The notes under the pieces are model-generated. The model was not told the DNA's origin and searched no databases. It saw only the letters and a program-made list of their open reading frames with translations. 64,000 nt of DNA from Subtercola sp. Z020 (GTDB taxonomy: Bacteria; Actinomycetota; Actinomycetes; Actinomycetales; Microbacteriaceae): positions 62,001 through 126,000 of the forward strand of contig NZ_PSTT01000071.1 of the NCBI RefSeq assembly GCF_002931235.1, in the 5' to 3' direction. Each line of letters begins with the position of its first letter. Within the stretch, counting starts at the first letter, position 1. Shown one piece after another: positions 8,442 through 18,796 of this stretch. A program made the position numbers and the translations under genes.

Positions 8442-9425
8442 CTACCAGGAGGCGAATGTGGAGGAGATGACGGCAAGCAGCAGGGGTGCGACGCCGAGGA
8501 GCATGAAGGCGGGGAGTACGCAGAGCCCGAGCGGCAGCATCAGGCGGATCGAGAGTGCCGCCGCGACCTTCTGACCGGCTGCCTGGGCTTCGCGGCGAAG
8601 CTGGCGGCCCTCGCTTCGGAGAAGCTCGGCAGCCGGCACGCCCGCCCGGTGGGAGAGCTCGACGATCGCGTCGATGACGGTCATGCTGTCGGGTTCGCCG
8701 AGATCGAAGTCGAGCAGAGTGTTCTCGGTAAGGCGGCGAGCGCTCGCCAGGGACACTCCCCCGCCCATGGCCACCGCCATGAGTTCGACGCCGAGGCCGG
8801 TGGTGACGGCAGCGGGAGTCGCTGCACGGACGAGACGGCGGTTCCAGAGTCGCGCCAGAAGAAGGAGTGCTGAGCCCGCCACCAGGCAGGCGAACCCCGG
8901 CACGGTGGCCGAGAGAGTGTGCAGCGTGTCGAAGCCGAGAAGCGCGCCGAAGCCGAGCGCGACCACAGGCAGCGCCGTCATGAGCCGCGTCGTCGCAATG
9001 GGCGCCGCAAGTGCGACATCGACAGTTCGCTGGGTGTGGCCGATGTCGCGCAGCGACCCCGCCATGTCGCGGAGGCAGGGCGCGTTCGGTGCGCCGGATT
9101 CGTCCGCAACGTGCCAGGCTGCGGCCACGGCGCGCCAGGCCGAGGCCGTGCGGGCGTCGGCAGCGCGGCTCGCGACGGCTATTGCGGCATCGGCAGGCGC
9201 TCCGAGGCTGATGGCGCGCGCAATCGTCTCGACGATGTGGGCGTGACGACGGGCGGCAGCGCTGAGCCGCCCGCCACGCGCGACGCGTTCTCCCGACGGG
9301 AGGTAGCTCCACGCGCTCTGCGGGGCCACTCCCGCTTCGAGCAGCACAGCCAGCCGCTGAACGATTGCGGCCACGGCATCGACCTGCGCGCCTCCGCTCG
9401 GAGTTTGACGCGTCTGTTCACGCAT
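8442..9425 (-). CDS. Tad pilus inner-membrane platform protein, TadB/TadC (T2SSF) family
   Basis: The 327-residue protein starts at ATG 9425, eight bases inside the end of tadA; the open frame extends further but would lie wholly in tadA. It has cytoplasmic helices, a membrane pair near the middle (TTRLMTALPVVALGFGALLGF and FACLVAGSALLLLARLW), a conserved T2SF-like region (ELMAVAMGGGVSLASA, AELLRSEGRQLRREAQAAGQKVAAALSIR split around it) and a C-terminal membrane pair. It would anchor the TadA ATPase. Only one such F-domain gene is present, whereas many Tad loci carry both TadB and TadC. The next 114 bases (8328-8441) hold no gene. Confidence 0.82.
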   Translation of the reverse strand: MREQTRQTPSGGAQVDAVAAIVQRLAVLLEAGVAPQSAWSYLPSGERVARGGRLSAAARRHAHIVETIARAISLGAPADAAIAVASRAADARTASAWRAVAAAWHVADESGAPNAPCLRDMAGSLRDIGHTQRTVDVALAAPIATTRLMTALPVVALGFGALLGFDTLHTLSATVPGFACLVAGSALLLLARLWNRRLVRAATPAAVTTGLGVELMAVAMGGGVSLASARRLTENTLLDFDLGEPDSMTVIDAIVELSHRAGVPAAELLRSEGRQLRREAQAAGQKVAAALSIRLMLPLGLCVLPAFMLLGVAPLLLAVISSTFASW

Positions 9426-11013
9426 GGCGCCCTCCGGTCGGTGAGGCCGCGGTTGTCGCGACGGCCCCGGGGGCGGTGGCGACGGTGGCGCCGATGGCGC
9501 CCGCGACGTGAGACGGAGGTGGATCGACTCGGAGGCCGTCCCGAGGAGGGCCGTTCCGCAAAGGTTCCACTTCAAGGCGGCCCCTAGTGTCGAGAGCGAG
9601 GGCGCCGAGCTCGGCGAGGTAACGCTGGGAGCCGCGGCGCTCGAGGTGGAGCACGAGGCCGATCGCGCTCACGGCCTGGCTGGCCAGGGCCTCGGGAGCG
9701 AGCCCGGCCAGAGCCCCGAGGGCCTCGAGGCGGGTGGGCACGTCGGCGAGCGAGTTCGCGTGGAGCGTGCCCGCGCCGCCGTCGTGGCCCGTGTTGAGGG
9801 CGGAGAGCAGTTCGCGGATCTCGGCTCCGCGGCACTCGCCGAGCACGAGGCGGTCGGGGCGCATCCGGAGGGCTTCGCGCAGCAGGCGGTCGAGAGTGAT
9901 GCCCCCCGCCCCTTCGAGGTTCGGCTGGCGCGCTTCGAGAGAGACGAAGTGCGGATGATCCACCTGCAGTTCGGCGACGTCTTCGATGGCGACGAGGCGT
10001 TCGTCGGGAGCCGCGGAGGAGAGGAGCGCCGAGAGAAAAGTGGTCTTCCCGGAGCCGCCCGCGCCGGTGATCAAAAGATTCGAGCGTTCACAGACTGCGC
10101 GCTCCACGATGGCGCGCAGGTCGATTCGCAGGCGAGATGAGCTGGGCGGAGCGTCGCCGGGAGGTGTGAAAAACCCCGCTCGCGAGAGGTCGTCGAGGTG
10201 CAGGACGCCCGGCCGGGGAATGCGGAGGGAGATGAGCGTGCCGCGCGGAGAGACCGGCGGCAGCACGGCGTGCAGCCGCATCCCGTCGTTCAGGCGCACA
10301 TCGACGCAGGGGGACGCTTCGTCGATGTGGCGGCCGCCGAGGGCGACGAGACGCACGGCCAGGTCCCGGAGTTCGGGTTCGCCCGGGCACGCCCAGGAGC
10401 GCTCGCGCACGAGGCCCGATCCGCGGTCGACCCAGAGCGCGTCTGCGCCGTTGACGAAGATGTCGGTGACGCCGGGCTCCCGCGCGAACCGTTCGAGCGG
10501 GCCCAGCCCGGTCGTGTTGCGGGATGGCGGTGCATCGGAGGCCGAGCGCGCCGAACTCGCACGCGCCAGGTAAGCACGCGCGGCGTCAGACGACGGCGCA
10601 TCGTCGTATCCGCGCGTCGAGCTCGGGCGCGCCACGTACGGTAGCGCCGCCACGCGCCACGGCGCGGGCGAGGGTGGCGCCCCGACAGGCGGCGGCCCAA
10701 GCCGGGGAGGCGGCGTGGGCGAAGGCACCGCAGAGGGCGATGCGCCAGCCAACCGACGCCGGGAGGGCTGCAGCGGGGGCGGAGGCGCGGCGGAGGGCGG
10801 CGTGGCGGACGGCGACATGGCGGGGGGCGACGTGGCGGAGCGACGACGCAGGGAGGGCGGCGGAAGCGGAAGCGCGGGCGGAGGTGCCGCGCACGACGGC
10901 GCGTCGGCGAGACGACGCGGGTAGGGCGGCGGCGGCACAGGCGCCGCAGCACTCCGCCCCACGCCACTCCCCCGCCGCGGGGCGGCCACGTACCGTTCAC
11001 TGATCGCTGTCAT
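9418..11013 (-). CDS. tadA: Tad pilus assembly ATPase (TadA/CpaF-like) with long Pro/Ala-rich N-terminus
   Basis: A 531-residue secretion ATPase that would power assembly of the Flp pilus. The catalytic part (from about residue 168, LGPLERFAREPGVTDIFVNG) has Walker A GAGGSGKTT at 317-325, the Asp box VAIEDVAEL, Walker B LVLGECRGAEIREL and the His box GTLHAN. Residues 1-165 are a disordered stretch made of Pro, Ala, Ser and Arg (PPPSLRRR, TPPSAAPPPP and similar), far from the usual N-terminal domain. No good ribosome-binding site precedes ATG 11013, so a later start is possible, but no in-frame stop interrupts the extension. The gene is divergent from acs across a 361-base region. Confidence 0.88.
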   Translation of the reverse strand: MTAISERYVAAPRRGSGVGRSAAAPVPPPPYPRRLADAPSCAAPPPALPLPPPSLRRRSATSPPAMSPSATPPSAAPPPPLQPSRRRLAGASPSAVPSPTPPPRLGPPPVGAPPSPAPWRVAALPYVARPSSTRGYDDAPSSDAARAYLARASSARSASDAPPSRNTTGLGPLERFAREPGVTDIFVNGADALWVDRGSGLVRERSWACPGEPELRDLAVRLVALGGRHIDEASPCVDVRLNDGMRLHAVLPPVSPRGTLISLRIPRPGVLHLDDLSRAGFFTPPGDAPPSSSRLRIDLRAIVERAVCERSNLLITGAGGSGKTTFLSALLSSAAPDERLVAIEDVAELQVDHPHFVSLEARQPNLEGAGGITLDRLLREALRMRPDRLVLGECRGAEIRELLSALNTGHDGGAGTLHANSLADVPTRLEALGALAGLAPEALASQAVSAIGLVLHLERRGSQRYLAELGALALDTRGRLEVEPLRNGPPRDGLRVDPPPSHVAGAIGATVATAPGAVATTAASPTGGRHA

Positions 11014-11135
11014 GCGGCGAGCCTAGGAACGCACGCAGAGCCCGCCGACGCCGGCGATCACATCTGTGGAGAGATTCCGCGATCCCCACGTGGGGAGGAG
11101 AAGATCGAGCAACAAATGGCGCGTTAAATGAAGGG

Positions 11136-11166
11136 GGCGGCACCTATTGGGGGAAAAGGTGCCGCC
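11136..11166. promoter_or_regulatory. Hairpin 1 with ATTGGGGGAAA loop
   Basis: A perfect 10-base stem, GGCGGCACCT / AGGTGCCGCC, is closed by an 11-base loop ATTGGGGGAAA. There is no U-tract on either side. It lies upstream of both tadA and acs. The shape is clear; regulation by it is inference. Confidence 0.6.
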
Positions 11167-11169
11167 GTA

Positions 11170-11205
11170 GCAGCGCACGATTGGGGGGAATCGGGATTGC
11201 GCTGC
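11170..11205. promoter_or_regulatory. Hairpin 2 with G6 loop
   Basis: An outer 8-base stem GCAGCGCA / TGCGCTGC encloses an inner stem CGATT / AATCG with a GGGGGG loop (11178-11193). It starts four bases after hairpin 1 and exposes the same ATTGGGGG string. The pair might be a 5'-UTR protein-binding element or twin operator for acs. Confidence 0.55.
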
Positions 11206-11374
11206 ATCCAAGCCATAATCGACTTGGTAGTGAAGAGTTTACCTGAGCGAAACATGCCCGCAAACCGTTTCAGACGATTCCCAGCATGAACTCGCGCGAA
11301 GCATCCGGGCCACCCGATTCGGGTCCAGAATCGAACAGAACCACGCACACGGCACGACGGAGCAAAGGAGCACC

Positions 11375-13405
<2,031 letters not shown>

Positions 13406-13528
13406 CCCGCGCCGCCCGCTGCCCAGCGCGCTGTCACCGGTCGGCCCGCCGCCGCGGCCGGTGCGGCTGCCCGCTCACGGTGCGCGGCGTGGGCAGGCGG
13501 GGGCCGCCGCCGCGCGCGGGCGCGGGCG

Positions 13529-14050
13529 CTACGCGAACGCGACGATGAGCTCCACCTCGACGGGCGAGTCGAGCGGCAGCACCGCGACGCCGACCGCCGA
13601 GCGCGCGTGCACGCCCGCCTCGCCGAAGACGTCGACCAGGAACTCCGAGGCGCCGTTGATGACGCCCGGCTGCCCGGTGAAGCCCGGGTCGGAGGCCACG
13701 AAGCCCGTCACCTTCACGACGCGTGTGACCCGATCCAGCGACCCGAGCACGCTCTGCACCGCCGCCAGCGCGTTGATCGCCGACAGCTGCGCGAACTCCT
13801 TCGCCTCAGACGGTGACACGAGCCCCTCGCCCTCGCCGACCTTGCCGGTCGCGGGCAGCAGCCCGTCGACGAACGGCAGCTGGCCGGCGGTGAAGACCAA
13901 GTCGCCGTGGATGGTCGCCGGCACATAGGCGCCGGCCGGGGCAGAGACCGCCGGGATGCTGATCCCGAGTTCGGCCAGCCGCGCCGCCACAGCGCCGCCC
14001 GCCGCCACAGCGCCGCCGGCCCCCACAGCGCCGCCCGAGGCCGTGCTCAT
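13529..14050 (-). CDS. RidA/YjgF/L-PSP family protein
   Basis: The 173-residue protein (start ATG 14050, overlapping the DUF4177 stop by four bases) has the RidA-like core: ISIPAVSAPAGAYVPATIHGDLVFTAGQLPF, split by shorter conserved blocks, then SAINALAAVQSVLGSLDRVTRVVKVTGFV and a C-terminal VEVELIVAFA strand. Archetypal RidA deaminates reactive enamine/imine intermediates, but the catalytic Arg of the final IEAVA-Arg region is not obvious here, so it belongs to a more distant YjgF subgroup. Residues 5-22 are a triplicated GGAVxA motif. It precedes acs convergently with a 123-base gap. Confidence 0.82.
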   Translation of the reverse strand: MSTASGGAVGAGGAVAAGGAVAARLAELGISIPAVSAPAGAYVPATIHGDLVFTAGQLPFVDGLLPATGKVGEGEGLVSPSEAKEFAQLSAINALAAVQSVLGSLDRVTRVVKVTGFVASDPGFTGQPGVINGASEFLVDVFGEAGVHARSAVGVAVLPLDSPVEVELIVAFA

Positions 14051-14328
14051 CGGGCGCCCGTCTCGTCTTGCCCGGGCGCGGCCGGCACGCCGGTGCCGTC
14101 GGGGCCGGATGCCGCACCCTCGTTCCACGAACCGTTCGCCGCAGCTGCCGAGGCCGCCGCCGCAGCCGGCTCCGAGCCCTGCAGCGGGCGCTTCAGGTAC
14201 GCCACAATGCCGCCCTGCTCATTCGTCACGATCTGCACGAGCTCCCACCCGTCGGAGCCCCAGTTGTTCAGAATCGCCGCTGTGTTGTGGATCATCAGCG
14301 GGGTGGTCACGTACTCCCATGCGGTCAC
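14047..14328 (-). CDS. DUF4177-type small protein
   Basis: This 93-residue protein begins MTAWEYVTTPLMIHN and continues with a conserved W-G-x-D-G-W-E-L-V motif (NNWGSDGWELVQIV) typical of DUF4177. After residue 50 it becomes an Ala/Gly/Ser-rich tail with no clear fold. It is translationally coupled to the RidA-family gene. The DUF4177/RidA pair is common in Actinobacteria; a molecular role is not known. Only 49 bases separate it from the divergent PBP gene. Confidence 0.82.
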   Translation of the reverse strand: MTAWEYVTTPLMIHNTAAILNNWGSDGWELVQIVTNEQGGIVAYLKRPLQGSEPAAAAASAAAANGSWNEGAASGPDGTGVPAAPGQDETGAR

Positions 14329-14377
14329 GGGCTCTCCTTAGGCTCTTTTTTCAGGTTGGTGCCTTAGGCTTCGGTCT

Positions 14378-16897
14378 ATGTCTGCCCCAAAACGTAAGGT
14401 TAGCGGCGCGGTCGGAGCCATCCTTGGCCTTGTGGGCATGAGCGCAATCGCTGGCGTGCTCGTCACGGCCATGGTCACTCCGGCTCTCGCCGTCACCGGT
14501 CTTGCTGCCAACAACTCTATCGGCGTGTTCGAGAATCTCCCGAGCTACATCAAGCCGGATGCCCTCGCCCAGACCTCCAGTGTCTACGGCAAGAACGAAG
14601 ACGGCTCGAACGTGCTGCTCGCCTCGTTCTACGAGCAGAACCGCCAGACGGTCGGCTGGAACGACATCTCGCAGTTCGCGAAAGACGCCCTGGTTTCGAC
14701 AGAAGACCCGCGTTTCTACGTGCACGGAGGGGTCGACGTGCAGTCGACGTTCCGTGCGCTCGTCGGCAACGTCGTCTCCGGCGGCATCAGCTCCGGCGCC
14801 TCCACGATCTCGCAGCAGTACGTGAAGAACATCCTCGTCCAGCGCGCCGAGGCGATCGACGATCCGACGCAGGAGGCTGCGGCCTACGCAGAGGCCACCG
14901 CGCAGACGACCGACCGCAAGCTGAAGGAGGCCAAGCTCGCGATCGGGCTCGAGAAGGAGTACAGCAAAGACGACATCCTTCTCGGCTACATGAACATCGC
15001 GCTCTTCGGTGGGCGGGTGTACGGCATCCAGGCCGCGTCGGAGTACTACTTCGGCATCCCCGCCAGCCAGCTCTCGCTGCCCCAGGCCGCGAGCCTGATC
15101 GCGATCGTCAACGAGCCCGAGGCCCTCCGCATCGACCTCGACGAGGAGCACACCGCCGCGAACAAGGCTCGCCGCGACAAAGACGTTCTCGCCTCGATGC
15201 TGAAAGAGCACACGATCACGCAGGCGCAGTTCGACGAGGCCGTGGCCACCCCGGTCACTCCGAACATCACCGAACCGTCGACCGGTTGCCAGACGGCCGT
15301 TCACGGGGCCGGGTTCTTCTGCGACTACGTCAAGAAGATCATCGAGCAGGATCCGACCTTCGGCGACACGGCCGACGCGCGCGACAAGAACCTCGCGACC
15401 GGCGGGTACCAGATCTACACCACCCTCGACATGAAGCTGCAGACGCAGGCCGACGAGACGGTGAAGTACTACGCGCCCTACGACGCGTCGAACCTCGACC
15501 TCGGCGCCGTACTCGTCACCGTCGAACCCGGCACCGGCCGCGTGACCTCGATGGCGCAGAACAAGAACTTCAGCGAAGAGCCCGACGCCCCCGCCGACTC
15601 CACGAGCGTCAACTACTCGACCGACGCTGCCTACGGCGGATCGACCGGCTTCCAGGTCGGCTCGACCTACAAGCTGTTCACGCTCATCGCGTGGCTGCAG
15701 TCCGGTCGCTCGCTGGGTGACATCGTGAACGGGTCGAACGGCCAGTCGTACAACCTCGCCAACTTCAAGAACACCTGCGGCGGTGCCAGCGGCGGAACCT
15801 ACAAGCCGGGCAACGACGCGGGTGAGGCCGGCGGTCGCGCCTCCGTTCTCAACCAGTTCGAAGAGTCCGTCAACAACGCCTTCATCACCATGCAGCAGTC
15901 GCTCGACCAGTGCGCGATCAGGGATGTCGCGACCTCCCTCGGAGTGCACCGCGCCAACGACGCCCCCCTCGACACCTACGTCGCTGCCGGTCTCGGAACG
16001 AACGAGATCGCCCCGCTGACCATGGCCGCCGCCTACGCCGGCGTCATCAACAAGGGCCTCTACTGCAGCCCCGTCGCCATCGACAGCATCACCGATGCCA
16101 ACGGCGCCCCCGTTGCGGTGCCGCAGGCGAACTGCACCCAGGCCATCGACCCGGCGATCGCCCAGGCTGCCGCGTACGCCATGCAGGGCGTGATCCAGTC
16201 CGGCACAGCGACACCGGCCAACCCGAGCGACGGCACGCCTCATGCCGGCAAGACGGGCACCACCGACAACGAAGAGAGCATCTGGCTCGTCGGCGGCACC
16301 ACGAAGCTCGTCACCGCTTCGTGGACCGGCAACGTCACCGGCCACGTCTCGATCCGGCACACCTCGATCTACGGCCCCGGCAGTGGCCCCGTCAACAGCG
16401 GGTACACCCGGCTCTACATGTGGCGGGACTTCTACAAGCAGACGGGCGACTCCTACGGCGGCGACTCGTTCCCCGTGCCGCCTCGCAACCTGAGCGCGGG
16501 CCAGTCGGTGAAGGTGCCCGACGTCACCGGCCTTTCGATCGACGCCGCCATCTCGAAGCTCGAGAACGCCGGGTTCGAAGCGAACGACGCCGGCGAGCAG
16601 GATTCGAACAGGACCGCCGGCCAGGTCTCGTCGACCGATCCCGCAGCCGGGACGAGCGCAACCAAGGGCGCCGACATCGACGTCTTCACAAGCAACGGCA
16701 AGCTGAAATCGCTGCCCGATGTGACGGGCAAGATACCCATCGACTCGGTCAACACGCTGAAGGGGCAGGGGTGGAACGTAACGCAGCAAGTGAGCCCCGA
16801 CGCGGGCTGCAAGAAGAACAGTGTCGTCAGCCAGACACCCGAAACCGGTGATTACAACCAGTCCACGACGCCGGTCACCCTGGTGATATGCCAGTAA
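14378..16897 (+). CDS. Bifunctional penicillin-binding protein (class A) with two PASTA domains
   Basis: The 839-residue peptidoglycan glycosyltransferase/transpeptidase has one N-terminal membrane helix (about residues 10-40). The GT51 motif STEDPRFYVHGG places the catalytic Glu at 109, and STISQQYVKN and RKLKEAKLAIGLE blocks follow. The transpeptidase has active Ser 429 (STYK), SVN at 497-499 and KTG at 625-627. Two C-terminal PASTA repeats begin with VKVPDVTG and LKSLPDVTG and contain Cys residues, so they are extracellular sensors of muropeptides. It resembles mycobacterial PonA-type proteins. It overlaps the next gene by 10 bases. Confidence 0.95.
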   Translation: MSAPKRKVSGAVGAILGLVGMSAIAGVLVTAMVTPALAVTGLAANNSIGVFENLPSYIKPDALAQTSSVYGKNEDGSNVLLASFYEQNRQTVGWNDISQFAKDALVSTEDPRFYVHGGVDVQSTFRALVGNVVSGGISSGASTISQQYVKNILVQRAEAIDDPTQEAAAYAEATAQTTDRKLKEAKLAIGLEKEYSKDDILLGYMNIALFGGRVYGIQAASEYYFGIPASQLSLPQAASLIAIVNEPEALRIDLDEEHTAANKARRDKDVLASMLKEHTITQAQFDEAVATPVTPNITEPSTGCQTAVHGAGFFCDYVKKIIEQDPTFGDTADARDKNLATGGYQIYTTLDMKLQTQADETVKYYAPYDASNLDLGAVLVTVEPGTGRVTSMAQNKNFSEEPDAPADSTSVNYSTDAAYGGSTGFQVGSTYKLFTLIAWLQSGRSLGDIVNGSNGQSYNLANFKNTCGGASGGTYKPGNDAGEAGGRASVLNQFEESVNNAFITMQQSLDQCAIRDVATSLGVHRANDAPLDTYVAAGLGTNEIAPLTMAAAYAGVINKGLYCSPVAIDSITDANGAPVAVPQANCTQAIDPAIAQAAAYAMQGVIQSGTATPANPSDGTPHAGKTGTTDNEESIWLVGGTTKLVTASWTGNVTGHVSIRHTSIYGPGSGPVNSGYTRLYMWRDFYKQTGDSYGGDSFPVPPRNLSAGQSVKVPDVTGLSIDAAISKLENAGFEANDAGEQDSNRTAGQVSSTDPAAGTSATKGADIDVFTSNGKLKSLPDVTGKIPIDSVNTLKGQGWNVTQQVSPDAGCKKNSVVSQTPETGDYNQSTTPVTLVICQ

Positions 16898-17904
16898 AGT
16901 CGTCGATGGCCGCCACCGCGGCCGTCGGCGCCGGCCTCGGCCTCGGCGCGCTCGCCTGGGGCACGCTGGTCGAGCGGAAGCTCTTCACCCTGCGACGCGT
17001 GACGGTTCCGATTCTGGCTCCGGATGCCCGTCCGATCCGGGTACTGCACATCTCCGACCTGCACATCGCGCCGTTCCAGCACCGCAAGCAGCGCTGGGTG
17101 CAGCGCCTCGCACGGCTGAAGCCCGACCTCATCGTGGACACGGGAGACAACCTCGGTCACCGTGACGCGTACGACTTCCTCCGTGACACCCTCGAGCCGT
17201 TCCGCGGCGTCCCCGGCGTCTATGTGAACGGGTCGAACGACTACTGGGCACCGTCGTTCCGCAACCCGCTCCGTTACTTCATGGGCCCGTCGAAGAACGC
17301 CGATGCCGCGGAGCGCCTCGACCTCGACCGCGAGCACGCGATCTTCGACTCCCTCGGCTGGGTCGACCTCGACAACAGAGCGTCGTCGTTCGACGTGAAC
17401 GGAACCACCATCGAGTTCTTCGGAGTCGACGACCCGCACCGCAGCTACGACCGGCTCGAGCGCACCACCAGCGCGATCGACAGCCTGCGCGAGGGCGACG
17501 ACGGTGAGCACGGTGACGACGGCGCCCGGGTCACACAGGGCTCGCGCACCGGCTCCGGCGCCCGCCGCACTGCGGCCGCAGCATCCCGGAGCACACTGAG
17601 CGTCGGTGTCGCCCACGCTCCGTACCAACGCATCCTGAACTCCTTCGTGACGCTCGGCGCCCAGCTGATCTTCGCCGGCCACACCCACGGCGGCCAGGTC
17701 TGCGTGCCGGGGTACGGCGCCCTCGTCACCAACTGCGACATCCCCCGCCGCCAGGTGAAGGGCCTCAGCACGTGGCGCCGCGGTGCGCGCACGGCGTTCC
17801 TGAACGTCTCGGCCGGGCTCGGCACCTCGATCTTCGCACCCGTGCGGTTTGCCTGCCTGCCCGAGGCGACCCTGCTGACGCTGGTTCCGGCGACCGAGGC
17901 CTGA
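16888..17904 (+). CDS. Membrane-anchored metallophosphoesterase
   Basis: The 338-residue calcineurin-like phosphoesterase has an N-terminal Gly/Ala-rich hydrophobic anchor (residues 8-27). Metal-binding blocks are HISDLHI, DTGDN, NGSNDYW in the position of GNHD, and GHTHGGQ. The His of GNHD is replaced, a variant also seen in other actinobacterial members of this family. A low-complexity insert rich in Asp, Gly, Arg and Ala (LREGDDGEHGDDG to AAAASRS) separates the two halves. It begins inside the end of the PBP gene, so coupled expression with cell-wall synthesis is likely. The substrate is unknown. Confidence 0.88.
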   Translation: MPVKSSMAATAAVGAGLGLGALAWGTLVERKLFTLRRVTVPILAPDARPIRVLHISDLHIAPFQHRKQRWVQRLARLKPDLIVDTGDNLGHRDAYDFLRDTLEPFRGVPGVYVNGSNDYWAPSFRNPLRYFMGPSKNADAAERLDLDREHAIFDSLGWVDLDNRASSFDVNGTTIEFFGVDDPHRSYDRLERTTSAIDSLREGDDGEHGDDGARVTQGSRTGSGARRTAAAASRSTLSVGVAHAPYQRILNSFVTLGAQLIFAGHTHGGQVCVPGYGALVTNCDIPRRQVKGLSTWRRGARTAFLNVSAGLGTSIFAPVRFACLPEATLLTLVPATEA

Positions 17905-17945
17905 CAGCCTTCTCAGGCGCGGTCGCAGAGGGCCGAAAAGTCGGC

Positions 17946-17951
17946 TATTCT
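17946..17951 (+). promoter_or_regulatory. Candidate -10 element of tRNA-Pro
   Basis: TATTCT lies about 44 bases before the tRNA start, in the otherwise GC-rich 90-base gap after the phosphoesterase gene. No convincing -35 hexamer is visible, so this rests on position and sequence only. Confidence 0.3.
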
Positions 17952-17994
17952 AGACAAGTTGTTCGAGCCGGTTCGCGCTGGCGAAGACCACGAT

Positions 17995-18068
17995 CGGGGT
18001 ATGGCGCAGCTTGGTAGCGCGCGTCGTTCGGGACGACGAGGTCGCAGGTTCAAATCCTGTTACCCCGA
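17995..18068 (+). tRNA. tRNA-Pro (anticodon CGG)
   Basis: The cloverleaf folds cleanly. The acceptor stem CGGGGTA pairs with TACCCCG (7 bp) and the discriminator is A. The D arm is GCGC...GCGC with AGCTTGGTA in the loop, and the anticodon stem CGTCG/CGACG closes loop TTCGGGA (anticodon CGG). The T arm is GCAGG-TTCAAAT-CCTGT. CCA is not encoded. CGG decodes the Pro codon CCG, the dominant Pro codon in this high-GC genome. Confidence 0.96.
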
Positions 18069-18072
18069 CACA

Positions 18073-18114
18073 AAACACGAAGAGGGCCGGCACACGCTGG
18101 CCCTCTTCGTGTTT
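18073..18114. terminator. 16-bp hairpin between tRNA-Pro and tdk
   Basis: A perfect 16-base inverted repeat (left arm 18073-18088, AAACACGAAGAGGGCC; right arm 18099-18114) has a 10-base loop. It begins five bases after the tRNA and lies ten bases beyond the tdk stop on the opposite strand. The A-rich left edge and T-rich right edge give AAA/TTT at the stem base in either direction, so it can terminate both transcripts. Confidence 0.85.
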
Positions 18115-18123
18115 CAACCGGCC

Positions 18124-18777
18124 TCACCGGGAGGACAGCTGGCCGTCGCTCTCCTCCAGGTAGCAGCGCCCGCAGAGCGCCTCGTAGGTGACCTCGTCGC
18201 CGTCGATGGCCACCTGGTCGCCGTCGAAGACGAACCGGCCGTTGACGAGGCGGGGGTTGAAGATCGCCTTGCGACCGCACCGGCAGATGGTCTTCAGCTC
18301 TTCGAGGCTGTGCGCGACCTCGAGCAGTCGCCCGCTGCCCGGGAAGGCCGCGGTCAGGAAGTCGGTGCGGATTCCGTAGGCCAGCACCGGCACATCGTCG
18401 ATCAGGGCGATGCGCAGGGCGTCGTCGACCTGCTCAGCTGTCAGGAACTGGGCCTCGTCGATCAGCAGGCAGCTCACGTCGCCCGCGCTCGCGCCGAACC
18501 CGTCACCGAGCAGGTCGCCTGTCTGGTCTGTGGATGCCCGCACAGCCTCCCGCTCGGTGAGGAAGACGTCGCGCAGGCCCTGGTCGGGGCCGACCAGGAA
18601 GTCGACGTCGCGCACCACTCCGAGCCGGGAGACGATCGAACGGTCACCCTTCGTGTCGGTGGAGGGTTTCGCGATCAGCACGCGGTGCCCGCGCTCCTCA
18701 TAGTTGTAGGCGGCCTGCAGCAGCGCCGTGCTCTTGCCGCTGTTCATCGCCCCGTACCGAAAATAGAGTTTTGCCAC
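18124..18777 (-). CDS. tdk: Thymidine kinase (type II)
   Basis: The 217-residue salvage enzyme phosphorylates thymidine. It shows P-loop GAMNSGKST, the Walker B-like LLIDEAQFL, the lasso/thymidine-binding region GIRTDFLTAAFPGS, and zinc ligands in CRCG and CGRCY. Length and motif spacing are normal. It is followed by the bidirectional hairpin shared with tRNA-Pro. Confidence 0.96.
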   Translation of the reverse strand: MAKLYFRYGAMNSGKSTALLQAAYNYEERGHRVLIAKPSTDTKGDRSIVSRLGVVRDVDFLVGPDQGLRDVFLTEREAVRASTDQTGDLLGDGFGASAGDVSCLLIDEAQFLTAEQVDDALRIALIDDVPVLAYGIRTDFLTAAFPGSGRLLEVAHSLEELKTICRCGRKAIFNPRLVNGRFVFDGDQVAIDGDEVTYEALCGRCYLEESDGQLSSR

Positions 18778-18796
18778 CAGACAACCTTAGGTGCTC

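Larger units (their letters stand above)
11014..11374. other. Non-coding divergent region between tadA and acs
   Basis: This 361-base stretch is visibly less GC-rich than the genes around it. It contains two consecutive hairpins with G-rich loops (listed separately) and a strong AAAGGAG ribosome-binding site five bases before the acs ATG. A 62-codon minus-strand frame (11023-11211) is present but lacks a ribosome-binding site and overlaps both hairpins, so I do not call it a gene. The HAD-type phosphatase gene often found near Tad loci in Actinobacteria is not here. Confidence 0.6.

Noticed and set aside
10524-11003. Plus-strand frames opposite the TadA N-terminal extension
   Set aside because: They exist because the repeat-like GC-rich DNA lacks stops in several frames; no start signal or fold is visible.
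11023-11211. 62-codon minus-strand frame in the tadA/acs gap
   Set aside because: It overlaps both hairpins, lacks a ribosome-binding site and shows no protein pattern.
13436-13463. Possible terminator between acs and the RidA-family gene
   Set aside because: The arms CACC/GGTG and GGCC/GGCC pair only with a four-base bulge and the whole stretch is G/C-rich; too weak to list.
14351-16789. 812-codon minus-strand frame opposite the PBP gene
   Set aside because: The plus strand encodes a PBP with all catalytic motifs; the antisense translation has no recognisable domain.
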